64,000 nt of DNA from Comamonas testosteroni TK102. GTDB lineage: Bacteria > Pseudomonadota > Gammaproteobacteria > Burkholderiales > Burkholderiaceae_C. Each line of letters begins with the position of its first letter. Positions within the stretch are counted from its first letter, which is position 1. Under the pieces are notes generated by a model that saw only the letters and a program-made list of their open reading frames with translations, did no database searches and was not told the origin of the DNA. Where the stretch lies: positions 5,022,001 to 5,086,000 of the forward strand of contig NZ_CP006704.1 in the NCBI RefSeq assembly GCF_000739375.1. The letters run 5' to 3'. Below are positions 1 through 8,450 of this stretch, in pieces. Both the position numbers and the translations under genes were made by a program.

Positions 1-1
1 T

Positions 2-517
2 CTCAAGCACGACCTCAACCTCTTCAACTTCGTGATCCGCCTGAACAAGGCACTGCGCGAGAACGGGCAGGAGCTGGTGCCCGTGGCCGAGCCCGACTTC
101 TCCATGATCCGCGAGCCCAATCTCAGGCTCGAAGACATGCCGCGCGGGCGCTTCAACGTCATCGATCTGCAAAGCGCCATCGAGCTCTACACGCCCATCT
201 ACCAGTTGCTGCTGACCGACAACGACTTCTGGCGCGCCAGCAACTCGCTACAGCTCGACGAAACCGTTGCCATCTACTGCGCCAAGATCCTGGCCTCGCC
301 CGAGCATCTGGTGCTGCTCAACAACAAGCATCCCATGGTGCCGCTTTCCACCCTGTATGCAGCCTACCGTCTGGTGCTGCACGGCCTCTCCACCGAGATG
401 CTGCACTCGCTGCTGACACGCATGGCCAACGGCGAGCACCCCATTCCCGCGCGCGAGCTGGCCAAGATGCACCGGGCCGCCGAGACGGTGATGGATCAGA
501 CCGCCGCACAAAGCTGA
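2..517 (+). CDS. 3' part of an unrecognised protein
   Basis: The reading frame is open from the first complete codon of the window (base 2), so the start lies upstream and 171 residues are visible. The protein is soluble and mostly helical, with no signal peptide or membrane segment. I recognise no domain. It ends 3 bases before the next gene, so the two are probably co-transcribed. The following genes are immunity-like, which suggests a link to a toxin or secretion locus upstream of the window; this is inference from context only. Confidence 0.6.
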   Translation, partial: LKHDLNLFNFVIRLNKALRENGQELVPVAEPDFSMIREPNLRLEDMPRGRFNVIDLQSAIELYTPIYQLLLTDNDFWRASNSLQLDETVAIYCAKILASPEHLVLLNNKHPMVPLSTLYAAYRLVLHGLSTEMLHSLLTRMANGEHPIPARELAKMHRAAETVMDQTAAQS

Positions 518-520
518 ACC

Positions 521-1162
521 ATGGACCCACGAAGCAACCGCATCACAGGCGTTCGCATCGACGAGCAGACCATCTGGCTTGCACTCGCGGATGGACGTGA
601 ACTGGCCGAGCCCATCAAACGGCATATCCGCCTGAAAAGCGCCGCGCCCGAGCAAAGGCTGCACTGGGTTCTGACCGATGAGGATCACGGTCTGAACTGG
701 CCGGCACTGTGGCAGCCCTCTGCAGCGGGCATGGTCAGCGTCTGGGACCTGGATCAGGACAGTCTCTACAACCAGGCTATGGGCGCGCTGCTCGCCGCCC
801 AATGGGACATCACCCGGATATCCCGTCTCCAGCATGAGCTGGTGGCTCTGTGGCGCATGGAAGCCGATATCAACAACGGCGGCTTTCTGCAGTTTCTGGG
901 CAACTGGGGGCTGGCCAACCATCGGCTCAGCCTGGAGGCTCTGCAGGCCATAGGCGCGCCCATCACGCGCCAGTGTCTGCAGGACATGTTTGCGGTGCTC
1001 AAGCGCTTCCAGGAGGAGCCAGAAAATGTGGACTACTCCGATCTGCCTGCACTGCTGACGGATGCCGAGCATGAGCAGTTGCAGGAGCTGGAAGAAGCCT
1101 TCTGGGACTACCCGGAGCCCCTGAACAAGCTGGTGGTCATGCACTACGGACCCGCCCAATGA
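521..1162 (+). CDS. DUF2442 plus DMP19-like (DUF4375) protein
   Basis: The protein has 213 residues. The first ~75 (ITGVRIDEQTIWLALADGRE, then a P-I-K stretch) look like the DUF2442 fold. Residues ~85-210 look like the DMP19/DUF4375 family, with its typical E-x-x-N-G-G-F-x-Q-F-x-x-N signature (EADINNGGFLQFLGN). Characterised DMP19 is a DNA-mimic protein that binds a transcription factor; many relatives sit next to toxin genes as presumed immunity or decoy proteins. It overlaps the next gene by 4 bases (ATGA), which indicates translational coupling. Function here is not established. Confidence 0.7.
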   Translation: MDPRSNRITGVRIDEQTIWLALADGRELAEPIKRHIRLKSAAPEQRLHWVLTDEDHGLNWPALWQPSAAGMVSVWDLDQDSLYNQAMGALLAAQWDITRISRLQHELVALWRMEADINNGGFLQFLGNWGLANHRLSLEALQAIGAPITRQCLQDMFAVLKRFQEEPENVDYSDLPALLTDAEHEQLQELEEAFWDYPEPLNKLVVMHYGPAQ

Positions 1163-1749
1163 AATCTGAAAACAAATCCGGCAAGACCTATTCGCTGGCG
1201 TTTCGCAAGGCTCTGGTGGACGAAGCGCTGAACCGCACACCCGGCGGCGGCTTTCCGGAACTGGAAAAGCGCCACCGCCTCAAGCCCGGAACCCTGTTCG
1301 GCTGGGTCGAGGAGCTGGGTCCGACACCGCCGCCCGCGCCTTTTTCCGCACTGCATTTCTGGATCGGCAACACGCCGCTGGGCGAGGCGGAGTTTGGCCG
1401 CTACTTCGACTATGCAGACAGCTACTGGGAGCTGGAAGTCGAAGGTATCGAAAGCAGCCGCGAAGATGTCACGGGCTGCGGCTTCTGCCGGGATCTGGGC
1501 AGGAAGTTTCTGTTCGACGAAGACCTGCTGCTGATGATCTGGCTGCCCGAGCCTGTTCCTGTCGCCGCCTTGGTGCGCCACAGCACTCTCGACTCCGACG
1601 CATCCCTCGCGCTCATCGTGCAGGCCTGCGAGGCACGGGGCATTGAGACTGCCAACGCCATGTTTGTCTATGCCGACCCCACCGAGCCAATCACCGAGCC
1701 GGACAAGCTCTACAACGGATTGCGCTACATAGGCCTTTTTGACGACTGA
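1159..1749 (+). CDS. Imm22-like immunity protein with transposase-like HTH N-terminus
   Basis: The protein has 196 residues and two parts. Residues ~5-50 (KTYSLAFRKALVDEAL, then KRHRLKPGTLFGWVEEL) resemble the helix-turn-helix of IS3-type transposase OrfA. Residues ~60-196 match the immunity protein 22 pattern: a FWIG start, the acidic strand EFGRYFDYADSYWELE, a C-x-F/G-C-R-D-L-G motif (CGFCRDLG), then an acidic stretch (FDEDLLLMIW). Imm22 proteins neutralise polymorphic toxins such as Rhs or CdiA effectors. No cognate toxin is visible in the window. The start overlaps the previous stop. Confidence 0.65.
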   Translation: MKSENKSGKTYSLAFRKALVDEALNRTPGGGFPELEKRHRLKPGTLFGWVEELGPTPPPAPFSALHFWIGNTPLGEAEFGRYFDYADSYWELEVEGIESSREDVTGCGFCRDLGRKFLFDEDLLLMIWLPEPVPVAALVRHSTLDSDASLALIVQACEARGIETANAMFVYADPTEPITEPDKLYNGLRYIGLFDD

Positions 1750-1778
1750 CGCAGTTTCGACGTTTTTTCATCTTCTTC

Positions 1779-2933
1779 ATGCACGACTTTATTGCCGAGA
1801 TTTCGCAGCAATGGCTGCAGCTGCCGGATTGCCGGGCCGAACACCAGGACGTGGCCAGAACACGCGTTACCAGCGGCGTGGTAGCCGGCTGCATGGAAGT
1901 CGAGTTTTTTGTGCACCGCAATGGCAACGGTGCCTTCTCGGCCACCCGCTATGAGGAGGCCATGCAGCTTGGCGCCGAGCACAGGCTGCATGCCTGGATC
2001 ACGCTGCGCGATGCTGCCACAGAGGCCATCCACCATGAAGTCAGCTGCAACCCCGGGCGCTTTGCACAGCTGCTGCACGAATGGCGCACTGCACCTGATG
2101 CGGCACCGGCGCAAGTCACCATCCGGACCACGGCCTTCACTCCATCTCTTGCGGAGACTGCAGCCCGTGCCCCGTCAATGGGTCAGGATCTGAACCTCGG
2201 CCTGCTGGACCAGCTCGCGGATTCCCAGCAGGCGCTTGAACGGCTCAAGGCCGATGTATCCGCTGTCGACCTCATGCGCCTGCTTCAATCCTGGCCGCGC
2301 GATGATCGCGGGCGACTGGCGGCACGCACCACCGCCGTGCTCGCGGCCTATGGCCCCGCCAGCCGCAAGCGCCAGCCCTGCCTGCTGGCTCGATCGGTGA
2401 TGCAGTCAAATATGCCCGGCTGGCAATTGCTTCTATCGTCCGAATTTCTCTACAACTGCCGCCATCAATGGAGCGATGCCCGCTGGCTATGGTCGTCAGC
2501 AGACGCCCCCAAGGACGCCGCGCTGGAGCGCAAGGCACGCCAGCTGATGGCGCAGGGCAGGATCAGCGAGGCCTGCGCACTGTATGGCGTCGAGCTGCAC
2601 GAGCGCGTGCGAAGACTGTCCGCAGGCCAGTCATTCCAGCGCTTCTCGCCCGTGCCAGAGCCTTGGGTGCAAGAGCTGCAAGCGGCGCTTCTGCAACTGG
2701 CACCATGGCGTCTCACAGCCGGGCTGCAGCGCATACAGGAGCATCTGAGTCAGGCCAACCGCAAGCCGCCCAAGCCCGGCAGCTGGGAGCGCAAGCTGTT
2801 CTGGTTTTCGGGTCAGCGGCAGCAGGCACGCTGGGGCCCCGGTGTGCGCCTCGACAAGCAGGGCAAGCCGGTACTGGACCTGATCGTCACCGCATCCAAC
2901 GAGCATTTTCCCGAGCCTGACTGGAAGCAGTAG
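1779..2933 (+). CDS. Unrecognised 384-residue protein
   Basis: The frame is open for 384 residues, begins 30 bases after the Imm22-like gene and lies on the same strand. No signal peptide, membrane segment or catalytic motif is evident. The N-terminal ~110 residues look like a small alpha/beta domain and the rest is helical and rich in Arg, Gln and Leu. It is likely a further member of the same accessory cluster. I cannot assign a function. It converges on the GGDEF-EAL gene that ends 15 bases further on. Confidence 0.6.
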   Translation: MHDFIAEISQQWLQLPDCRAEHQDVARTRVTSGVVAGCMEVEFFVHRNGNGAFSATRYEEAMQLGAEHRLHAWITLRDAATEAIHHEVSCNPGRFAQLLHEWRTAPDAAPAQVTIRTTAFTPSLAETAARAPSMGQDLNLGLLDQLADSQQALERLKADVSAVDLMRLLQSWPRDDRGRLAARTTAVLAAYGPASRKRQPCLLARSVMQSNMPGWQLLLSSEFLYNCRHQWSDARWLWSSADAPKDAALERKARQLMAQGRISEACALYGVELHERVRRLSAGQSFQRFSPVPEPWVQELQAALLQLAPWRLTAGLQRIQEHLSQANRKPPKPGSWERKLFWFSGQRQQARWGPGVRLDKQGKPVLDLIVTASNEHFPEPDWKQ

Positions 2934-2947
2934 CCACACTCTTTGCG

Positions 2948-4792
2948 TCACGCCGCCAGCCAGTCCCGCACCTGCTCGGCAGGCATGGCGCGCGAATGCA
3001 GCCAACCCTGGAAAAACTCGCAGCCGATATCGCGCAGCAGCTGCAGCTGATCGGCCTCTTCGACGCCTTCGGCCACCACCTCCAGATCCAGTGCATGGGC
3101 CATATGCACAATGCCACCCATCAACCTGTCACGGCTGGGCGAGGGAAACAGGAATTCCCGCCCCAGCTTGACGCGCTGCAGCGGCAAATACTGCAGATAG
3201 GCCAGTGAAGAATGGCCGGTGCCGAAATCATCCAGTGCAATCGTCACCCCCAGCCGCGCCAGCCCCTGCAGCACCTCACACCCCTGATCGGGATTGATCA
3301 TGGCCTGGGACTCGGTCACCTCCAGCTCCAGCCATTGCGGCGGCACCTGATAGCGCTGCAGACAGCTTCTGACCTGCTCGACCAGATTCACCTGCCGCAG
3401 CTGATAGGCAGAGAGATTGACCGCCACCCGCAACGGCGTACCAGCCTTGAGCCACAGGGCGATCTGCTTGCAGGCGGCGTCCAGCACATAGTTGCCCAGA
3501 GCCACGATCTGGCCCGAAGCCTCGGCCACCGGAATAAAGCGCGCCGGACTGACATTGCCCAGCAGCGGATCATGCCAGCGCAGCAAGGCCTCCACCGCCA
3601 CCACCGTGGCGCCCTCGACCTTGACCTGGGGTTGGTAATGCAGCTGCAGGCCACCATAGCTGAGCGCCATGCGCAAGCGCTCGGCCAGTTGCACACGCTC
3701 GGCCATTTCCTTGCCCATGCCGGGTTCGAAAAACACCGCGTGGCCGCGTCCCTGGGCCTTGGCGCTGTACATGGCCATATCGGCGAAGCGCATCAGGTCG
3801 TCGCCGGTCTGCGCATTGTCGGGATAGAGGGCAATGCCCACGCTGGCACCGAAATCCAGTGCCAGCCCGTCGTGCCTGAAGGGGATGGAGAGCGCCGCCA
3901 GTATCTGCTCGCTCCAGAACCGGGCTCGGGTCGCGTTCTCGCCCACCAGCAGCACCATGAATTCGTCACCCCCCAGGCGCGCCAGAGTGCCTTCGCTGCG
4001 CAACTGGGACTTCAGCCGCCTGGCGACCTCTCTCAGCAGTTGATCACCAGCGGCATGTCCGTAGCCGTCGTTGATGGCCTTGAAATTGTCGAGATCCAGC
4101 TGCAGCAGGGCCAGGGCCTCGCCCCCGGCCTGCGCCAGCTTGAGCTGCTCCTGCAGCTCCTGGCCGAACTGCCAGCGATTGTTGAGTCCGGTCAAGGTGT
4201 CCTTGGTGGCCTGGAACTTCAGGCGCTGCTGCATCTGATGCAGCTCGGTCACATCGCGCACAAAGGCAATCGCCAGGCCTTTGTCGTCATCCCCGAAATA
4301 GCCCAGGGCAATGTCCACCGGCACGGCATTGCCCTGCTTGCGCTGCAGCCACAGCACGCCGCCCAGACCCATGGGCCGGCGCGATGGCCGGGAAAAATAG
4401 CTGTTCAGATACTGGCCATGCCCTGCCTGAAACTCGGGCGGCAGCAGCATGTCCAGCATCCGGCCTTCGAGCTCGTCGCGCTCATAGCCGGAGATGGCCA
4501 GCATGGCGGCGTTGGCCGTCACCATCTTCCCGTCACGTTCCACCAGCAAAATGCCGTCGGGCGCGGCGTCCAGCGCCTGGCGCTCGCGCCGGCTCAACAT
4601 GACGGAAAGACTCACCCCCTCCTGCCGGGCCGACATGGCTAGTCCCAAACGGCGCTGGCAATCCGCCAGCGCCAGTTCAGACACGGGTTTGAGCATCGAG
4701 GAAAAAGGGCACTCGGCCATACGCAAGCTCCAGACATCCACTCTGGCGTTCCTGCGTGCAGCCACTCTCCATGCCGCATCCACGGCCTGCAT
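2948..4792 (-). CDS. PAS-GGDEF-EAL cyclic-di-GMP signalling protein
   Basis: This 614-residue soluble protein has three domains. A PAS domain (about 70-190; ALDAAPDGILLVERDGKMV) probably senses a ligand or redox state. A diguanylate cyclase domain (~195-360) has an intact GGDEF signature in RLGGDEF. An EAL phosphodiesterase domain (~370-614) keeps the VEALLRW, NLSAYQL, VTES, LDDFGTGHSSL, AEGVE and QGWL motifs. The usual K-I-D after DDFGTG is K-L-G, so one conserved acidic residue is missing while the lysine is retained. It may make or degrade cyclic-di-GMP; which activity dominates cannot be read from sequence. A later Met may be the true start because the first ~30 residues are not family-like. 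Confidence 0.88.
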   Translation of the reverse strand: MQAVDAAWRVAARRNARVDVWSLRMAECPFSSMLKPVSELALADCQRRLGLAMSARQEGVSLSVMLSRRERQALDAAPDGILLVERDGKMVTANAAMLAISGYERDELEGRMLDMLLPPEFQAGHGQYLNSYFSRPSRRPMGLGGVLWLQRKQGNAVPVDIALGYFGDDDKGLAIAFVRDVTELHQMQQRLKFQATKDTLTGLNNRWQFGQELQEQLKLAQAGGEALALLQLDLDNFKAINDGYGHAAGDQLLREVARRLKSQLRSEGTLARLGGDEFMVLLVGENATRARFWSEQILAALSIPFRHDGLALDFGASVGIALYPDNAQTGDDLMRFADMAMYSAKAQGRGHAVFFEPGMGKEMAERVQLAERLRMALSYGGLQLHYQPQVKVEGATVVAVEALLRWHDPLLGNVSPARFIPVAEASGQIVALGNYVLDAACKQIALWLKAGTPLRVAVNLSAYQLRQVNLVEQVRSCLQRYQVPPQWLELEVTESQAMINPDQGCEVLQGLARLGVTIALDDFGTGHSSLAYLQYLPLQRVKLGREFLFPSPSRDRLMGGIVHMAHALDLEVVAEGVEEADQLQLLRDIGCEFFQGWLHSRAMPAEQVRDWLAA

Positions 4793-4956
4793 GCCCGGCT
4801 TCCGGAAGCCGGATCGAGCCTTGCCAAGTGTTTGAAGGCGCCCACTATGCGCGCGGCATCACGGGCTCCCCTTGCGCTATATCAAACACCAACATGTAAC
4901 AACAGATTTCAAGAAACTCCGGCACCCGTGGCCCATGCGGCCCTGGGTGCTTTGCT

Positions 4957-5562
4957 TCAGCCCAGCAGTGCCTTGACGTCCTGGGTCAGCAGCTGCGGTC
5001 CCGCGCCATAGCGCTCGTACACGCGCAAGCGGCCCTGGGGATCGAAAAGATAGGTGCCAGCCGAATGGTCCAGGGTGTAGGTGCCTTCGACCTTGCCTGG
5101 CACCTTCTTGAAGAAGATCTTGAAGTCCTTGGCCACGGCTGCAATTTCGTCGGCCGTACCGCTCAGCCCCACAAAGCTCTCGTCGAAGTTGGCCAGATAG
5201 GCCTTGAGCACCTCCGGTGTGTCACGCTCGGGGTCCAGCGAGACAAACACGGCCTGCAGCTTGTCGCCATCGGCGCCCAGCGCCTGCTTGACCTCAAGCA
5301 GTTCCTGCAGCGTGGTGGGGCAGACATCGGGGCACTGGGTGTAGCCGAAGAACACGGCCACCACCTTGCCCGAGAAGTCCTTGAGGCTGCGCTTCTTTCC
5401 GTCGACATCGGTCAGCGGAATGTCCTTGGCGTAGTCTGCGCCCGTCACATCCACGCCCTGAAATTTGGGCTTGCTATCGTCCTTGCAGGCGGTCAGTGCG
5501 AATGCGGCCGTGCAGGCCAGTGTTGCGGCGCCCATCGCGCGCAGCGCAGCTCGTTTATCCAT
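4957..5562 (-). CDS. SCO1/SenC copper chaperone lipoprotein
   Basis: The 201-residue protein begins with a lipoprotein signal (LTAC lipobox, Cys26) and has a thioredoxin-like fold. The copper-binding C-x3-C (CPDVC) and the distal histidine in DHSAGTYLFDPQG are both present. SCO proteins deliver copper to the CuA centre of cytochrome oxidase subunit II, in the periplasm attached to the inner membrane. It is the last gene of the cytochrome oxidase assembly run and starts 6 bases after ctaB, so they are very likely co-transcribed. Confidence 0.92.
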   Translation of the reverse strand: MDKRAALRAMGAATLACTAAFALTACKDDSKPKFQGVDVTGADYAKDIPLTDVDGKKRSLKDFSGKVVAVFFGYTQCPDVCPTTLQELLEVKQALGADGDKLQAVFVSLDPERDTPEVLKAYLANFDESFVGLSGTADEIAAVAKDFKIFFKKVPGKVEGTYTLDHSAGTYLFDPQGRLRVYERYGAGPQLLTQDVKALLG

Positions 5563-5568
5563 GGTCGG

Positions 5569-6513
5569 TCAGGCTAGGTAGTGATCCACCAGCAGCGCGG
5601 CAAACAGCAGGCTCAGGTGGATCAGTGAAAAGCGGAAGGTCTTGCGTGCCAGCGCATCCGAGTAGTTGCGCAGCAGTGCCCAACCATAACCGCAAAAGCC
5701 CAACCCCAGAATCACTGCGGCAAAAAGGTAGAGATAGCCGCTCATGCCCACCACAAAAGGCAGCAGACAGCCGGCAAACAGCACCAGGGTATAGAGAAAC
5801 ACTTGCAGCCGCGTGAAGGCATTGCCATGCGTGACCGGCAGCATGGGCAGACCTGCGCGGCGGTAGTCCTCCACGCGGTACAGCGCCAGCGCCCAGAAAT
5901 GCGGCGGCGTCCAGAGGAAGATGATGAGAAACAGCAGCAAGGCCTCATGGCCGACCTGTCCAGTCATCGCCGCCCAGCCCAGCACGGGCGGCATGGCGCC
6001 CGATGCCCCGCCGATGACGATGTTCTGCGGCGTCAGGGGCTTGAGCACCAGGGTGTAGATCACGGCGTAGCCGATGAAGGTGGCCAGCGTCAGCCACAAC
6101 GTGAGCACATTCACCGCCAGCAGCAAGACGGCGGAACCTGCGGCGCACAGCAAGGCCGAAAACAGCAGGGCCTGGGAATGCGAGAGCTCGCCGCGCGCCG
6201 TGGGCCGCCAGGCCGTGCGCTTCATGCGCGCATCGATACTGCGCTCGACCAGGCAGTTGAACGCCGCTGCCGCCGCGGCCACCAGCCAGATGCCTGTGCA
6301 GGCCGCCAGCATGCGGCCCCAGTCCTGCCAGCTGGGAACGCCAGGCACAGCCAGCACCATGCCGATGAAGGCGCAGAAGACGATGAGCTGCACCACCTTG
6401 GGCTTGGTCAGCGCGTGGTACTGCGCCCAGCGCGAGGAAGCCGCCATGGCGTCTGGAACAACCACTTTCAACTCCGAGATGTCTGCCTGCATGCGGCCCT
6501 CCTCGCTGACCAT
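5569..6513 (-). CDS. ctaB: Protoheme IX farnesyltransferase (heme O synthase)
   Basis: The 314-residue integral membrane prenyltransferase belongs to the UbiA family and has about eight or nine hydrophobic helices. The substrate-binding aspartate-rich motif appears as [15 protein letters not shown], and [19 protein letters not shown] is typical of CyoE/CtaB. It converts heme B to heme O. The next step, heme O to heme A, needs CtaA, whose gene is normally adjacent but is missing here. The start is uncertain: the ATG used gives a slightly long N-terminus and Met8 is an alternative. Confidence 0.93.
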   Translation of the reverse strand: MVSEEGRMQADISELKVVVPDAMAASSRWAQYHALTKPKVVQLIVFCAFIGMVLAVPGVPSWQDWGRMLAACTGIWLVAAAAAAFNCLVERSIDARMKRTAWRPTARGELSHSQALLFSALLCAAGSAVLLLAVNVLTLWLTLATFIGYAVIYTLVLKPLTPQNIVIGGASGAMPPVLGWAAMTGQVGHEALLLFLIIFLWTPPHFWALALYRVEDYRRAGLPMLPVTHGNAFTRLQVFLYTLVLFAGCLLPFVVGMSGYLYLFAAVILGLGFCGYGWALLRNYSDALARKTFRFSLIHLSLLFAALLVDHYLA

Positions 6514-6567
6514 GATTCAGATCGCTGATAGCGCTTTGCGAAAGCCGGCTATCGCGGGTTTCAACAG

Positions 6568-7314
6568 CTATTTCTGCGCCGTGTCGGCCGTGGATCGCCC
6601 GGCCTCATCCCAGGAGGCAGAGGCGCGCAGCAGCCGCTCCAGATCGCGCTTGGCCTTGCCGGCCGTGGCTTTGCCCATATCGGCAGGAAAGCGCATCATC
6701 CAGTGGCCCTGGGGATCGACCACATACAGATGCTCGTCCAGCGCATGGCCGGCCTCGGGCTTGAGCCAGTTGCCGATGACCGCAGCCGGCACGCGCAGCG
6801 TTGTCGCCTGCTCGGCTGCGGGCAGGATGGCCTCGGGCACGGGCTGCTGGTCATCAATGAGCCAGACCCAGTCCAGCCGGTCCTTTTCACGGCCCAGGGT
6901 TTCACGCAGCTGGCGCTGCAGATAGAGATGATCCTGACAGCGTTGCCCACAGTCCCCGGCACTGGTGCTGATCAGCAACCACTGACCCTTGAGGCTGCCC
7001 AGATTCACGCTGCTCCCGTCCAGCGTCTGCACCTGCACATCGGGCAGGCCGGGCTGCTCGGCAATCAGCTCGCCATAGCTGCGCTGCTGCGAGGGACGCA
7101 ACACGTAGTAGGTGAAGTAGGAGGCCAGCACCGGCGCCGCACAGACCAGCAGCACGGCCAGCATCTTCCAGCGACCGCTGCGCGCCTGCATCTGCCGTGC
7201 CTGGCTCTGCGAGGGATCGGGCAGGCTGTGGACCGCAAAGCTCAGCGGCTCATCCCCCGGGCTGCGCTGCGCGGCGGCGGGGGTAAAAGCGTCGGACGAG
7301 TTGAAACCAGACAT
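6568..7314 (-). CDS. SCO-like membrane-anchored cytochrome oxidase assembly protein
   Basis: I start this at the ATG giving MSGFNSSDAF, because upstream in-frame codons run into the SURF1 gene and give an unlikely N-terminus. The 248 residues include one membrane helix (~50-70; MLAVLLVCAAPVLASYFTYYV) followed by a periplasmic thioredoxin-like domain. A C-x3-C (CGQRC) and a histidine before VVDPQG sit where SCO1 has its copper ligands, but overall similarity is low. It overlaps SURF1 by 65 bases. In related operons a protein of this kind stands between SURF1 and ctaA. Its precise role is not known. Confidence 0.75.
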   Translation of the reverse strand: MSGFNSSDAFTPAAAQRSPGDEPLSFAVHSLPDPSQSQARQMQARSGRWKMLAVLLVCAAPVLASYFTYYVLRPSQQRSYGELIAEQPGLPDVQVQTLDGSSVNLGSLKGQWLLISTSAGDCGQRCQDHLYLQRQLRETLGREKDRLDWVWLIDDQQPVPEAILPAAEQATTLRVPAAVIGNWLKPEAGHALDEHLYVVDPQGHWMMRFPADMGKATAGKAKRDLERLLRASASWDEAGRSTADTAQK

Positions 7315-8062
7315 AGAGCAACACCACCAAGACACTGAGTCCGAACCACTGAAAAGCATAGCCGTAGTGCTTTTGCACACCGGCATTGATCTGCGGCCAG
7401 TCGCGCAGCAAGCCTTCGCTGGCGCTGCCGCTTTGCACCACGCTCAGGGCCAGCAGCGGCAAGCCGCCTTGCTGCGCCCACAGGGCAATGTCTGCATTCT
7501 GTCGGATGCGCGACTGTTGCTCATCAGGGTCTGCCCCGCCATTAGCCGTTTCCAGCTCCATCAGCCTGGACGGTGGCGCCTCCAGCCGGCCCTCGATGCT
7601 GACCGTGCCTGCGGGCGTCTGCACCTCTGGCAGGACCGAGCGGTCCATGAAGTTGCGCGGTGCCCAGCCGCGCTGCACGACGACAACCCTGTTCGCGTGA
7701 GGCGCACTCAGCCTGAACGGCGTGAGCACATAGAAGCCGGCCCGGCCCTGCATCTGCCGGTTGTCCAGAAAGAGGGTCTGCTCGGCCAGCCACTGGCCCT
7801 GCAGTTGCACGGGTCTATGCAGCAGCGTCGCCTTCTGTGCCTCGCCGGTGGATTCGGCTGCCAAAGCCACCTCGGCGGCCAGCTCTGCGTTGTGCCAGGG
7901 CTCCAGCGCCTGCTGACGCTCGATGGCATCGAAAACAGCCTGCTTGTGCGCTGCCCGGCTCAGTTGCCAAAAGCCCAGCGATGCAGTGACGGCCACGCAG
8001 GCCAGGGCCGCCGCAGAAATCAGTAGAAACCGCCAGAGGTCTGGAAATCGGGAAATGCGCAC
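7250..8062 (-). CDS. SURF1 family cytochrome oxidase assembly protein
   Basis: The 270-residue protein has a membrane helix at each end (residues ~10-30 and ~235-255) and a large periplasmic loop, the classic SURF1 topology. Family motifs are visible: LGFWQLSRAAHKQA near the N-terminus, GFYVLTPFRL and VVVQRGWAPR in the middle, and the C-terminal HYGYAFQWFGLSVLVVLLYV. SURF1 assists heme a insertion into subunit I. It is divergent from the DUF2909 gene, which starts 15 bases away. Confidence 0.9.
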   Translation of the reverse strand: MRISRFPDLWRFLLISAAALACVAVTASLGFWQLSRAAHKQAVFDAIERQQALEPWHNAELAAEVALAAESTGEAQKATLLHRPVQLQGQWLAEQTLFLDNRQMQGRAGFYVLTPFRLSAPHANRVVVVQRGWAPRNFMDRSVLPEVQTPAGTVSIEGRLEAPPSRLMELETANGGADPDEQQSRIRQNADIALWAQQGGLPLLALSVVQSGSASEGLLRDWPQINAGVQKHYGYAFQWFGLSVLVVLLYVWFQLVRRFYPRRRAAQPGG

Positions 8063-8076
8063 CAGATAATCCGTTC

Positions 8077-8319
8077 ATGAAATTCGTGATCATTCTCGCC
8101 TTTCTCGCCATCTTGGCGAGCCTTGGCAGTGCGCTGTTCTTCATGATGCGCAGGGGCGACGGCGGCGAAAGCTCGGAGGCCGACGATGCCGAGCGCAGCC
8201 GCAAGATGTTTCGCGCCCTGGCCCTGCGTGTGGCTTTGTCGGTTGCGCTGTTTCTCTGCGTTCTGATGGCAGCCAAGCTGGGCTGGATACAGCCCACGGG
8301 CTGGCAGCCTGGGCAATAG
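8077..8319 (+). CDS. DUF2909 twin-transmembrane protein
   Basis: This 80-residue protein has two hydrophobic helices (about 3-23 and 46-67) joined by a polar, acidic loop (GDGGESSEADDAERSRK). That matches DUF2909 ('twin transmembrane protein'), which in beta- and gammaproteobacteria sits inside the cytochrome oxidase cluster between ctaE and SURF1. It is the only plus-strand gene in that cluster. Its role is unknown but conserved linkage suggests oxidase assembly. Confidence 0.85.
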   Translation: MKFVIILAFLAILASLGSALFFMMRRGDGGESSEADDAERSRKMFRALALRVALSVALFLCVLMAAKLGWIQPTGWQPGQ

Positions 8320-8344
8320 CCGGTTGCGCGCAGCGCCTTTTGGC

Positions 8345-8449
8345 ACTATCAAAATAAAAGCACCTTGCGCTTTCCATTCATTGATTTCATTGCTATTTGA
8401 TGCTGAAATCAATGCTGGACTTGCGTAAGGCGCTTCTATTTTTGATAGT
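8345..8449. repeat. Nested inverted-repeat element between DUF2909 and ctaE
   Basis: The 105 bases hold two nested inverted repeats. The outer arms are 8345-8370 (starts ACTATCAAAAT, ends CCTTGCGC) and 8423-8449 (starts GCGTAAGG, ends TTTTTGATAGT), matching with a few mismatches and a one-base length difference. The inner arms are 8379-8389 (CATTGATTTCA) and 8404-8414 (TGAAATCAATG), a perfect 11-bp pair. It lies between convergent genes, ending just before the ctaE stop, so it could act as a two-way terminator or an RNA-stabilising hairpin. The A+T-rich composition differs from the flanking genes and suggests a dispersed intergenic repeat family. Confidence 0.7.
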
Positions 8450-8450
8450 C

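Noticed and set aside
3212..4642. 476-codon plus-strand frame opposite the GGDEF-EAL gene
   Set aside because: Composition is dominated by His, Gln, Arg and Leu as expected of an antisense frame, and the minus strand has full domain support.
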